Of a stretch of 64,000 nucleotides of DNA, positions 14,733 through 23,972 are shown one piece after another. Under the pieces are notes generated by a model, which was not told where the DNA came from, searched no databases, and was given only the letters and a program-made list of their open reading frames with translations. Position 1 is the stretch's first letter; each line of letters opens with the position of its first letter. The translations under genes and the position numbers were made by a program. This stretch comes from Neisseria subflava (GTDB lineage Bacteria > Pseudomonadota > Gammaproteobacteria > Burkholderiales > Neisseriaceae), in the NCBI RefSeq assembly GCF_003044935.1, contig NZ_POXP01000001.1:744001-808000 (forward strand), in the 5' to 3' direction.

Positions 14733-16361
14733 ATGAATATCACCCCTAAAAAACAAGTCGCCGTCAGTTTTCTCGGTACAGTGCTGGATAAAGGTTTCGG
14801 TCAGGGCCGTTGGCAGAAGTGGCGGCCGAATGTCGCCATGAATCAGCGTCAGGATTTTCATCTCGACCGCATGGAGCTGTTTTATGCGGAGAAATATCGC
14901 AACCTAGCGGATCATGTAAAAGCCGATATTCAACAGGTGTCGCCACACACGGTCGTCAATCTTGTGCCTATGGAGCTGGCAAACCCGTGGGATTTTTCCG
15001 AAGTTTATACCAAGCTGCACGATTGGGCTGCGAGCTATCCATTTGATACAGAAGAAGAAACGTATCTCACCCACATCACCACAGGTACACACGTTGCCCA
15101 AATCTGCCTGTTTTTATTGGTGGAATCGCGTCAAATCCCCGGCGTACTGTTACAAACCGCTCCGCCCAAAAATCAAAGACGCAGTATGGAGGACGGCAAT
15201 GTCGGAAGTTATGAAATCATCGATTTAGACTTGGCTCGTTATGACGTACTGGCAGAACGCCTTGCCGCCGTACGCGACGACGCAGTGCGCTACCTGAAAA
15301 GCGGCATTTCCACCAAAAACGCCGCCTTCAACCGCATGATTGCCGAAATCGAACAAGTCGCACTCAACTCCCCTTCCCCCATTCTGCTTTCCGGCCCGAC
15401 AGGCGCAGGCAAATCTATGTTGGCACGCAGGATTTTTGAATTGAAAAAAGCGCGCCATCTGATTAAAGGCACATTTGTCGATGTAAACTGCGCCACCCTT
15501 CGCGGCGACGGCGCAGCATCTGCCCTGTTCGGCCACAAAAAAGGCGCCTTTACCGGCGCCGCAGAAAAGCGTGAAGGTTATCTGAAAACTGCCGACGGCG
15601 GCGTATTGTTTTTAGACGAAATCGGCGAATTGGGCTTGGACGAGCAAGCCATGCTGCTCAAAGCCATTGAAGAAAAACACTTTTACCCCGTTGGCAGCGA
15701 CAGCGAAGTCAAAAGCGACTTCCAACTCATCGCCGGCACCAACCGCGACCTACGCCACGAAATCCGCGCCGGACGCTTCCGCGAAGACCTGTTCGCCCGC
15801 ATTAATATCTGGAATTACCCACTACCTGCACTCGCCAACCGTCGCGAAGACATCGAGCCCAACGTCGAACACCAGCTCGCCCTAGCCTCGCAAGAACTCG
15901 GCCGAACCACCCGCTTCAACAAAGAAGCCCTGGCCGCCTACCTCGACTTCGCCCACTCCAACCAAGCACCATGGCGCGGCAACTTCCGCGACCTCGCTGC
16001 CAGCATCATGCGCCTGGCCACACTCGCGCCGCAAGGCAGGATACAGGTAGAACAAGTCCAAGCCGAAATCGAACGCCTCAAATGGCTATGGTCGGAAGAA
16101 CCCTTTTCAGACGGCCTCCTACATAAAAGGCCGTCTGAAAAAGCACAAGACTACCCCGATAAAGTCGATTGGGACACATTGGATTTGTTCGACAAACTAC
16201 AACTGCAACACGTCATCGACGAATGCCGCAAACACCCCAACATGGCCGCTGCCGGCCGTGCATTGTTCAACGTCTCCAGAACAGAAAGGGCAAAAGTCAA
16301 TGACAGCGATCGATTGAGAAAGTATTTGCAACGGTTTGGACTGGAATGGGGGGATATTTAA
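14733..16361 (+). CDS. rtcR: RtcR-type sigma-54-dependent transcriptional activator
   Basis: The 542-residue protein starts with the RtcR-specific CARF-like sensor domain (residues 1-185; VAVSFLGTVLDKGFG, TTGTHVAQICLFLLVESR). An AAA+ sigma-54 activator domain follows, with Walker A GPTGAGKS, the sigma-54 loop GAFTGA, Walker B GGVLFLDEIGEL and the arginine fingers region RFREDLFARI. A C-terminal helix-turn-helix ends the protein (AAAGRALFNVSRTERAKV). RtcR activates RNA-repair operons when its sensor binds an RNA-derived ligand. Here it faces a sigma-54 promoter for Y RNAs, rsr and probably the kinase-ligase. The linker before the HTH contains an in-frame DUS hairpin. Confidence 0.94.
   Translation: MNITPKKQVAVSFLGTVLDKGFGQGRWQKWRPNVAMNQRQDFHLDRMELFYAEKYRNLADHVKADIQQVSPHTVVNLVPMELANPWDFSEVYTKLHDWAASYPFDTEEETYLTHITTGTHVAQICLFLLVESRQIPGVLLQTAPPKNQRRSMEDGNVGSYEIIDLDLARYDVLAERLAAVRDDAVRYLKSGISTKNAAFNRMIAEIEQVALNSPSPILLSGPTGAGKSMLARRIFELKKARHLIKGTFVDVNCATLRGDGAASALFGHKKGAFTGAAEKREGYLKTADGGVLFLDEIGELGLDEQAMLLKAIEEKHFYPVGSDSEVKSDFQLIAGTNRDLRHEIRAGRFREDLFARINIWNYPLPALANRREDIEPNVEHQLALASQELGRTTRFNKEALAAYLDFAHSNQAPWRGNFRDLAASIMRLATLAPQGRIQVEQVQAEIERLKWLWSEEPFSDGLLHKRPSEKAQDYPDKVDWDTLDLFDKLQLQHVIDECRKHPNMAAAGRALFNVSRTERAKVNDSDRLRKYLQRFGLEWGDI
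16104..16141 (+). repeat. in-frame DUS inverted repeat inside rtcR
   Basis: Two DUS copies with flanks form a 14-bp perfect stem with a ten-base loop inside the reading frame, encoding FSDGLLHKRPSEK between the AAA+ and HTH domains. It looks like a terminator hairpin yet the frame is kept. Confidence 0.85.
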
Positions 16362-16420
16362 ATAAAGTGGGCAAGCTAGCTCATTTTAATCACATTATTT
16401 TTCATCATTTATAAAAAATA

Positions 16421-16446
16421 AAAGGCATCAATCCGATGCCTTTTTA
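16421..16446. terminator. bidirectional terminator rtcR / formylglutathione hydrolase
   Basis: AAAGGCATC and GATGCCTTT form a hairpin with A-run and T-run on either side, between convergent genes. Confidence 0.8.
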
Positions 16447-16474
16447 ATTTATTAACACAAATCACTTCTTTGGT

Positions 16475-17302
16475 TTACTTCAAAAATGCCGCATGATAGG
16501 CAATATGCTCACCAATAAAACTGGCGATGAAGTAATAGCTATGATCATGGCCTTTATGGAAGCGCACATCGACCGGTTGATTTGCCGCACGACAGGTTTC
16601 GATAAAATCTTCGGTACGCAATTGTGTTGGCAAAAACTCATCTTCCAAGCCCTGATCAATGCGCATACCTTGCACTTTACAGCCTTGTTGGATGAGCGAG
16701 TTAGCATCATATTGCTGCCATTTTTCGCGATCTTTCCCTAAATAGGCAGAAAAGGCTTTTTCTCCCCAAGGCACGAGGCTTGGCGACAAAATAGGCGAAA
16801 AGGCAGAAACACTTTGATAACGTTCTTGGTTTCGCAGCGCCAATACCAATGCGCCATGTCCGCCCATTGAATGTCCCATAATCGAACGTTTGCCGTTGGT
16901 AGGAAAATTTTCCTCCATCAGACTAGGCAACTCATTCAAAATATAATCATACATTTGATAATTCGTCGCCCAAGGCTGCTCGGTCGCATTCAGATAAAAG
17001 CCTGCACCCTGCCCTAAATCGTAAGTATCATCGTTCGGCACTTGCTCTCCGCGAGGGCTGGTATCGGGGGCGACCACAATCACTTGATGCTCTGCCGCAT
17101 AACGCTGAAAGCCTGATTTGGTAATGAAATTTTGTTCAGTACAAGTTAAGCCGGAAAGCCAATAAATCACACCAAGCGGTCGATTCTCCGGATTATTTGG
17201 CAAATAGACGGCAAATTTCATTTCGCATTGAAGCGTTTGGGCATGGTGCACCCAAACTTGTTGCGAACCGCCAAAAATTTGATGTTGTTCAATCAGTTTC
17301 AT
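16475..17302 (-). CDS. fghA: S-formylglutathione hydrolase (esterase D family)
   Basis: The 275-residue enzyme has the nucleophile elbow GHSMGGHGALVLAL, catalytic Asp near EDEFL and His in HKGHDHSYYFI, characteristic of esterase D-type S-formylglutathione hydrolases. It converts S-formylglutathione to formate and glutathione, completing formaldehyde oxidation begun by AdhC. The gene follows adhC by eight bases, an evident operon. The pair contains no DUS and is lower in GC than the flanking genes, consistent with acquisition from outside the genus. Confidence 0.93.
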   Translation of the reverse strand: MKLIEQHQIFGGSQQVWVHHAQTLQCEMKFAVYLPNNPENRPLGVIYWLSGLTCTEQNFITKSGFQRYAAEHQVIVVAPDTSPRGEQVPNDDTYDLGQGAGFYLNATEQPWATNYQMYDYILNELPSLMEENFPTNGKRSIMGHSMGGHGALVLALRNQERYQSVSAFSPILSPSLVPWGEKAFSAYLGKDREKWQQYDANSLIQQGCKVQGMRIDQGLEDEFLPTQLRTEDFIETCRAANQPVDVRFHKGHDHSYYFIASFIGEHIAYHAAFLK

Positions 17303-17310
17303 CTCGGGCC

Positions 17311-18447
17311 TTAGTAATGAATAACAGCGCGGATCGATTTACCTTCATGCATTAACTCAAAGGCTTCATTGATTTGATCGAGCGTCATTGTGTGGGTCAC
17401 AAATGGTTCCAACTGAATGTCGCCTTTCATTGAATCTTCCACCATTTTCGGAAGTTCAGAGCGGCCTTTCACGCCACCAAATGCCGTGCCTTTCCAAACA
17501 CGACCTGTGACCAACTGGAACGGACGAGTTGAAATTTCTTGTCCTGCACCCGCTACGCCGATGATAATGGATTGACCCCAACCACGGTGTGCACTTTCTA
17601 ATGCCTGACGCATTACGTTTACATTGCCAATACATTCAAAGGTATGGTCAATGCCCCATTTATTGATGTCTAACAACACATCTTTGATCGGTTTATCGTA
17701 ATCGTTTGGGTTCAAACAATCAGTTGCACCAAACTGTTTTGCCAGCTCGAATTTTGAAGGATTGGTATCAATAGCGATAATGCGACCGGCTTTGGCTTGA
17801 CGCGCACCTTGCACCACCGCCAAACCAATCGCCCCCAAGCCAAACACCGCCACAGAGTCGCCTTCTTGCACTTTTGCTGTGTTATGCACCGCACCAATAC
17901 CTGTGGTAACGCCGCAGCCAAGCAAACATACTTGTTCATGGTTTGCTTTTGGATTGATTTTCGCCAGTGAAACTTCGGCAACAACTGAGTATTCACTGAA
18001 AGTAGAACAGCCCATATAGTGATAGATCGGCTGACCTTGATAAGAAAAACGCGTCGTGCCATCTGGCATTAAGCCTTTACCTTGTGTATCACGCACTGAG
18101 ACGCATAAGTTGGTTTTACCTGAACGACAAAACTCACATTCGCCACATTCAGCGGTGTAAAGAGGAATGACGTGATCACCTGGTTTTACGCTTGACACAC
18201 CTTCGCCCACAGCAACGACCACACCCGCACCTTCGTGTCCAAGCACCACAGGGAACACACCTTCAGGATCGCTTCCTGATAACGTAAATGCATCAGTATG
18301 GCACACACCAGTGTGCGTGTTACGAATTAACACCTCGCCTTTGTGCGGCATTTCTACGTCGATTTCCACAATTTGTAAGGGTTGATTTGGGGCGAATGCC
18401 ACCGCCGCACGCGATTTGATGGTTGAATTGGTTTGTTTCGTTTCCAT
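17311..18447 (-). CDS. adhC: S-(hydroxymethyl)glutathione dehydrogenase / class III alcohol dehydrogenase
   Basis: This 378-residue zinc dehydrogenase shows the catalytic zinc ligands ([16 protein letters not shown]), the structural zinc loop [15 protein letters not shown] and the NAD-binding [12 protein letters not shown]. Class III enzymes oxidise S-hydroxymethylglutathione formed from formaldehyde and also reduce S-nitrosoglutathione. It is the first gene of an adhC-fghA operon. In meningococci this operon is controlled by the MerR-type regulator NmlR; no nmlR is present upstream here, where a broken cas3 fragment lies instead. Confidence 0.94.
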   Translation of the reverse strand: METKQTNSTIKSRAAVAFAPNQPLQIVEIDVEMPHKGEVLIRNTHTGVCHTDAFTLSGSDPEGVFPVVLGHEGAGVVVAVGEGVSSVKPGDHVIPLYTAECGECEFCRSGKTNLCVSVRDTQGKGLMPDGTTRFSYQGQPIYHYMGCSTFSEYSVVAEVSLAKINPKANHEQVCLLGCGVTTGIGAVHNTAKVQEGDSVAVFGLGAIGLAVVQGARQAKAGRIIAIDTNPSKFELAKQFGATDCLNPNDYDKPIKDVLLDINKWGIDHTFECIGNVNVMRQALESAHRGWGQSIIIGVAGAGQEISTRPFQLVTGRVWKGTAFGGVKGRSELPKMVEDSMKGDIQLEPFVTHTMTLDQINEAFELMHEGKSIRAVIHY

Positions 18448-18480
18448 TATTTTTGCCTTTTAATTCATTAATAAAGTTAT

Positions 18481-18825
18481 CTAGCCTACGAAAGATAACC
18501 ACAGTTTATACTTTGGAACCCACCCTGAAGCAAGCATTTTTGCAATTTTGACTCCGGCAGTAGCATGATCGGCTGAAGGGCTGCCATGCAATCGGTGATT
18601 AAAGGCAACTGAATATTTCCCTAAATCATGAAGCTGTCCCGTCTGGCAGGCAATTTCCTGCGCATCAAATACCCGGGCAAACTCAGCCGCCATTTCGCCC
18701 ACATTTACCGAATGACTTTGCAAGGTTTGCCAATGGTTTGTAAGGCAAGGGATTGCCGAGTTTATCTTGGGCGGAATGAGCGTAGTAAATGAGGGGGTTT
18801 TATATTGAAATTCTAAAAAATTCAA
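18481..18825 (-). pseudogene. cas3 HD-domain fragment (second, broken copy)
   Basis: The translated 114 residues contain the Cas3 HD nuclease start: SHSVNVGEMAAEFARVF, the HD pair in GQLHDLGKYSVAFNHRL, and DHATAG. It ends after about 115 residues, without helicase domain. Sequence differs clearly from the intact Cas3 at 29938-32409 (which has HLVETSELAK and VDHSTAG), so it is not a recent copy of it. The first 25 residues look unrelated to Cas3, so both ends are broken. It is probably a remnant of an earlier type I CRISPR-Cas system at this site. Confidence 0.75.
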
Positions 18826-18878
18826 ATTGATATAGATTCAATGATAATATGATATTAAATTTAATATGCAAATAGAAA

Positions 18879-19007
18879 AAATGCCGTCTGAAACTTTTTC
18901 AGACGGCATTGTCATTTATTAACCTTTATAACTTGCTTCTAATATCCTCCAGTGCTTTCACTAAAGCCTCGGAAAGCGAAGGATCAAAAGAAGAATGGCC
19001 TGCTTGG
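18879..19007. repeat. left copy of 129-bp direct repeat flanking the CRISPR-Cas island
   Basis: This segment matches 32515-32643 at all but about four of 129 positions in the same orientation. It comprises a DUS hairpin in the ATGCCGTCTGAA dialect and the last 82 bases of pip. Confidence 0.9.
18926..19007 (-). pseudogene. 3' end fragment of pip
   Basis: The fragment encodes the final 26 residues of proline iminopeptidase including the stop and then stops matching at 19007, where unrelated sequence leads into the CRISPR array. The intact gene is at 32562-33491. Confidence 0.88.
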
Positions 19008-19079
19008 GCAATATTTGAACATATAGCTACAAAAAGGCAGCTGACGGAATAGGTCGGCATAGAATTCGTAGTTGCTGAA

Positions 19080-22000
19080 GTTTCAACACACAGCCGCCCA
19101 AAGGCGGCTAGGCGTGATGGCAGCGGTGTATTTCGTATCTATTTTGTTTCAACACACAGCCGCCTAAAGGCGGCTGGGAAGGCTGTTCTGTTATTTCCGG
19201 TTGAATAGACAGTTTCAACACACAGCCGCCTAAAGGCGGTTGGACTTCCACCTCCGCCAGAACTTCCACCACCGCCAGTTTCAACACACAGCCGCCTAAA
19301 GGCGGCTGGTGATGCGTGAAAATCCTTTGATTGGTCAAACATGGTTTCAACACACAGCCGCCTAAAGGCGGCTGGATTACGCCGACGGCGTGTTCAATAA
19401 ATCTGATACGGTTTCAACACACAGCCGCCCGAAGGCGGCTGGGACCAACCCATAAGAAAGCCTCACAAATGACCGAAGTTTCAACACACAGCCGCCCGAA
19501 GGCGGCTGGATGGGTTGGCTATTAATTTGCAGCCGTCCGATACGTTTCAACACACAGCCGCCCGAAGGCGGCTGGATGGGTTGGCTATTAATTTGCAGCC
19601 GTCCGATACGTTTCAACACACAGCCGCCCGAAGGCGGCTGGGGGACGGCCCCAGTCGGTTTGAGCGGCGACATCGAAGTTTCAACACACAGCCGCCCGAA
19701 GGCGGCTGGGTATCGCCCTATTCCTCGCCTGCGCCCTATTGATGTTTCAACACACAGCCGCCCGAAGGCGGCTGGTCATCGTGCGCGTAAACGACAGCAA
19801 AAACACAGAAGTTTCAACACACAGCCGCCCGAAGGCGGCTGGCTCACTTAAATTTCTATTTTCGGGCAAAAAACTGTTTCAACACACAGCCGCCCGAAGG
19901 CGGCTGGCTCCCCAAAACGCTTGAGCCGTCAGATACCAAATGTTTCAACACACAGCCGCCCGAAGGCGGCTGGAACCGCCGCGCATGGTGCAAGTGAGGC
20001 GTGACGAGTTTCAACACACAGCCGCCCGAAGGCGGCTGGTTGAGCAGGCCGTTCATCAATAGGGCGCAGGCGAGGTTTCAACACACAGCCGCCCGAAGGC
20101 GGCTGGTTATCAAAAAGTATCTAACACACTGATTTTTAATGTTTCAACACACAGCCGCCCGAAGGCGGCTGGTTGGGAAAGTGCATAAATGAGCAAAACC
20201 AAAGAGGTTTCAACACACAGCCGCCCGAAGGCGGCTGGACGAGGGCGTTATGCTTTCAGAAAGCGAGATTGTGTTTCAACACACAGCCGCCCGAAGGCGG
20301 CTGGATCGACAAAATCACTTCTGCCGATTGTCGTTTTTGTTTCAACACACAGCCGCCCGAAGGCGGCTGGGCCTGCCAGCTTTGCTCTGACCCTGATGGC
20401 CGAAGTTTCAACACACAGCCGCCCGAAGGCGGCTGGCGCCTGCCGCTTGGTTGTATTGAGTTTTTTAATGACCTGTTTCAACACACAGCCGCCCGAAGGC
20501 GGCTGGGCCTTTCTCCCCTCGCTCGCCTTTAAACTTAGTGAGTTTCAACACACAGCCGCCCGAAGGCGGCTGGATTTGCCCATATATTCCGCGATAGTAT
20601 CAAGCAGTTTCAACACACAGCCGCCCGAAGGCGGCTGGGATTTGTTTTCAACGAGCCGCGATTCAAGGTTGGTTTCAACACACAGCCGCCCGAAGGCGGC
20701 TGGGCCACCGTGGGTAGAGCGAAAACACTTTTTCAGACGTTTCAACACACAGCCGCCCGAAGGCGGCTGGGACGGCGGAATGCAAGGGGGCGGTAAGAAT
20801 GGCGGTTTCAACACACAGCCGCCCGAAGGCGGCTGGCGGTAATTCTGTTGGGCAACAACTTGGAAGTCGGGTTTCAACACACAGCCGCCCGAAGGCGGCT
20901 GGGTCTGAAAACAAACGACCTTTTTTTTCTCTAATTTGTTTCAACACACAGCCGCCCGAAGGCGGCTGGAGACTATCCCCAATCAAAAAAAGGGCGCATT
21001 TGATGTTTCAACACACAGCCGCCCGAAGGCGGCTGGACACAAAATGGCTTAAATTGCTTGAATATATAGAGTTTCAACACACAGCCGCCCGAAGGCGGCT
21101 GGCCATCCCCCGAACGCTACGGGTAGAGTATACGAGTTTCAACACACAGCCGCCCGAAGGCGGCTGGGAGTTGGTGGTAGTACGGACGGTTACGACCATT
21201 GTTTCAACACACAGCCGCCCGAAGGCGGCTGGCTGAGAGGTTAACCACTGTTGCGCGAGGGGTTGTGTTTCAACACACAGCCGCCCGAAGGCGGCTGGAC
21301 AAGCTCAACTACTTTAAGGATTTCGTGGTACAGTTTCAACACACAGCCGCCCGAAGGCGGCTGGCGCAGTCAACGCATTAGGCATGGCGGTGGTAATCGT
21401 TTCAACACACAGCCGCCCGAAGGCGGCTGGTTCACGGAATGCGCCATTGTCATGCTTGAAGTGGTTTCAACACACAGCCGCCCGAAGGCGGCTGGCTTTC
21501 CTTTCATGTATATAAGGTAGTCCACTTACTGTTTCAACACACAGCCGCCCGAAGGCGGCTGGTTCTTCATGGTTTTGCCCTTTCAGGATAATAAGAGTTT
21601 CAACACACAGCCGCCCGAAGGCGGCTGGAATAGCTTAAGTCCCTTTTCACTGATAAGCAGGGGGTTTCAACACACAGCCGCCCGAAGGCGGCTGGCTATA
21701 AATTGTTAACTGGTTATGGCCAAAAGGGAGTTTCAACACACAGCCGCCCGAAGGCGGCTGGAAGCATATTTGTATTGTGCATATTTGCATACATGTTTCA
21801 ACACACAGCCGCCCGAAGGCGGCTGGGTACCGTATAACTACCGTTTTATTTCATTTTCTGTTTCAACACACAGCCGCCCGAAGGCGGCTGGTTGCCTAGT
21901 GATTCATTTTGACCATCTCGAGAGATGTTTCAACACACAGCCGCCCGAAGGCGGCTGGGCACTGGCTTGGATAAGCAGACTATCGGTTACGGTTTCAACA

Positions 22001-23414
22001 CACAGCCGCCCGAAGGCGGCTGGATAAGAGGGGGGATATGCAACGCAAAATAACCGCCGTTTCAACACACAGCCGCCCGAAGGCGGCTGGGTCCCTCATA
22101 CGGCACGTCTTGCTCGTCTATACGGTTTCAACACACAGCCGCCCGAAGGCGGCTGGCCGCGTGCAAAGTGGCACGCGGAAACGGCGCGAAGTTTCAACAC
22201 ACAGCCGCCCGAAGGCGGCTGGGTGCTTGGTCGCACATACGCCAAAAGCCCGTGATGTTTCAACACACAGCCGCCCGAAGGCGGCTGGGCTCCCACTCTT
22301 CCTCTTTCGTCATCTCACGGCTGTTTCAACACACAGCCGCCCGAAGGCGGCTGGGCATAACTCAAGGGCGTAGTAGTCGATAGGATTGCAGTTTCAACAC
22401 ACAGCCGCCCGAAGGCGGCTGGCGACACCGACGAACCGTCCGCAGACACACAGCAGGTTTCAACACACAGCCGCCCGAAGGCGGCTGGGTTGATACCGGT
22501 ATTGACGAGCGCGTATTTTTGGTTTCAACACACAGCCGCCCGAAGGCGGCTGGCTACCAACAAACGCCTCTTGCGCTTCTTCCCAGTCGTTTCAACACAC
22601 AGCCGCCCGAAGGCGGCTGGTGAGCGGGGGCAGCGCAGGGTCGGCAAATATGCAGTTTCAACACACAGCCGCCCGAAGGCGGCTGGGTCTGCGCTTCTGC
22701 GCAGTAACGACAAGTTTGTCGTTTCAACACACAGCCGCCCGAAGGCGGCTGGGACCGCAAACATATTTTCAACCCAATGACAGGAGTTTCAACACACAGC
22801 CGCCCGAAGGCGGCTGGTCGTTCGTATTCCATCACAGTTTGGATAGCGTTGTTTCAACACACAGCCGCCCGAAGGCGGCTGGGTGGCCGGTATCCGTATG
22901 CCTAACGGTTTATGGTTGTTTCAACACACAGCCGCCCGAAGGCGGCTGGGCATCAATCTTAATCATGCGCCCACCTGTACATTGTTTCAACACACAGCCG
23001 CCCGAAGGCGGCTGGGAATCGTCTGTAAGAAAGGAGCAAGACAATGGCTGTTTCAACACACAGCCGCCCGAAGGCGGCTGGCGTATCATATAATTACCGT
23101 TTTATTTCATTTTCTGTTTCAACACACAGCCGCCCGAAGGCGGCTGGTTTTGTCTCTTGTTTTTCATTAACATCGATAACGTTTCAACACACAGCCGCCC
23201 GAAGGCGGCTGGGGCGACATTGCACAAATCACGGTAGCCGATGTGTTTGTTTCAACACACAGCCGCCCGAAGGCGGCTGGTACTTGACTTATTATAAAAG
23301 CTAAGTTATAATACGTTTCAACACACAGCCGCCCGAAGGCGGCTGGTTCGTATCATATAATTACCGTTTTATTTCATTTTCTGTTTCAACACACAGCCGC
23401 CCGAAGGCGGCTGG
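19080..23414 (-). CRISPR. type I-C CRISPR array, 66 repeats and 65 spacers
   Basis: I counted 66 repeats of 32 bp with spacers of about 33-36 bp. Read from the leader (minus strand) the repeat starts CCAGCCGCC, has a loop TTCG, continues GGCGGCTG and ends TGTGTTGAAAC, the usual I-C ending. The leader lies at the cas2 side (above 23414). At the far end the oldest four intact repeats have TTTA instead of TTCG in the loop, and the last (19080) is degenerate. One spacer is duplicated (19510-19543 and 19576-19609). Confidence 0.97.
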
Positions 23415-23604
23415 AGCCTCTCTCAAAAGCCTTGCTCCATCAGGTTTTGCAGCCCCGATTTCGCTAAGCTCCCAAGAAAAGCGCGAACGCGAGTATAACA
23501 CAGCCTTTTCTGTTACACCCGCATTTGCAATTATCCTGATTGTTAAAGAACAATTCCAATTCTCCAACCCTGCCGCATTTTCATGAGAACCGTAGGTTGG
23601 CGAT
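23415..23604 (-). promoter_or_regulatory. CRISPR leader with promoter
   Basis: The 190 bases between cas2 and the first repeat hold no gene. On the minus strand an extended -10 box TGTTATACT (complement at 23492-23500) would start the precursor crRNA about 70 bases before the first repeat. This is also where new spacers are inserted. Confidence 0.6.
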
Positions 23605-23898
23605 TTACACAATCAACGTATCCTTAAACACATCCACCGCCGGTTTTGCGCCGTGGTGTTCCACTTTGCGTCGCCACTTGCTGCCCAGATGGTAAAAGCG
23701 CAAGCTGTCGGTTTCGGGGTTGTAGGTTTTCAAAAGTTTGTCCTTTAAAACGACCCACTGATCGGGCGCGATGTCGCATTCGAACACCGAATACTGCACG
23801 CGCACGCCGTAGTCCAGACACAATTTCGCCACGCGTCGCAGCCTTGCCTGTCCTTCGGCGTCTTCCAGCGAAATATCGTAAGTAATCAGCATCAACAT
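23605..23898 (-). CDS. cas2: CRISPR-associated endoribonuclease/integrase subunit Cas2
   Basis: The 97-residue protein opens with MLMLITYDIS, the Cas2 ferredoxin-like strand with the metal-binding Asp, and has RVQYSVFECDI in the second half, typical of the family. Cas2 dimers bridge Cas1 dimers to form the spacer integrase. It is the last gene of the cas operon, 74 bases from cas1 with a DUS inverted repeat between, and directly abuts the leader. Confidence 0.95.
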   Translation of the reverse strand: MLMLITYDISLEDAEGQARLRRVAKLCLDYGVRVQYSVFECDIAPDQWVVLKDKLLKTYNPETDSLRFYHLGSKWRRKVEHHGAKPAVDVFKDTLIV

Positions 23899-23972
23899 TT
23901 TGTATTCCCATATGCAGGCTGCTTTAGAGGCCGTCTGAAAATCTCTAGCCTATTTTCAGACGGGCTGCAAAC

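Noticed and set aside
19108-23304. Many open frames with repeated THSRPKAAG or NTQPPEGGW peptides
   Set aside because: They are frames through the CRISPR repeats and spacers, not genes.
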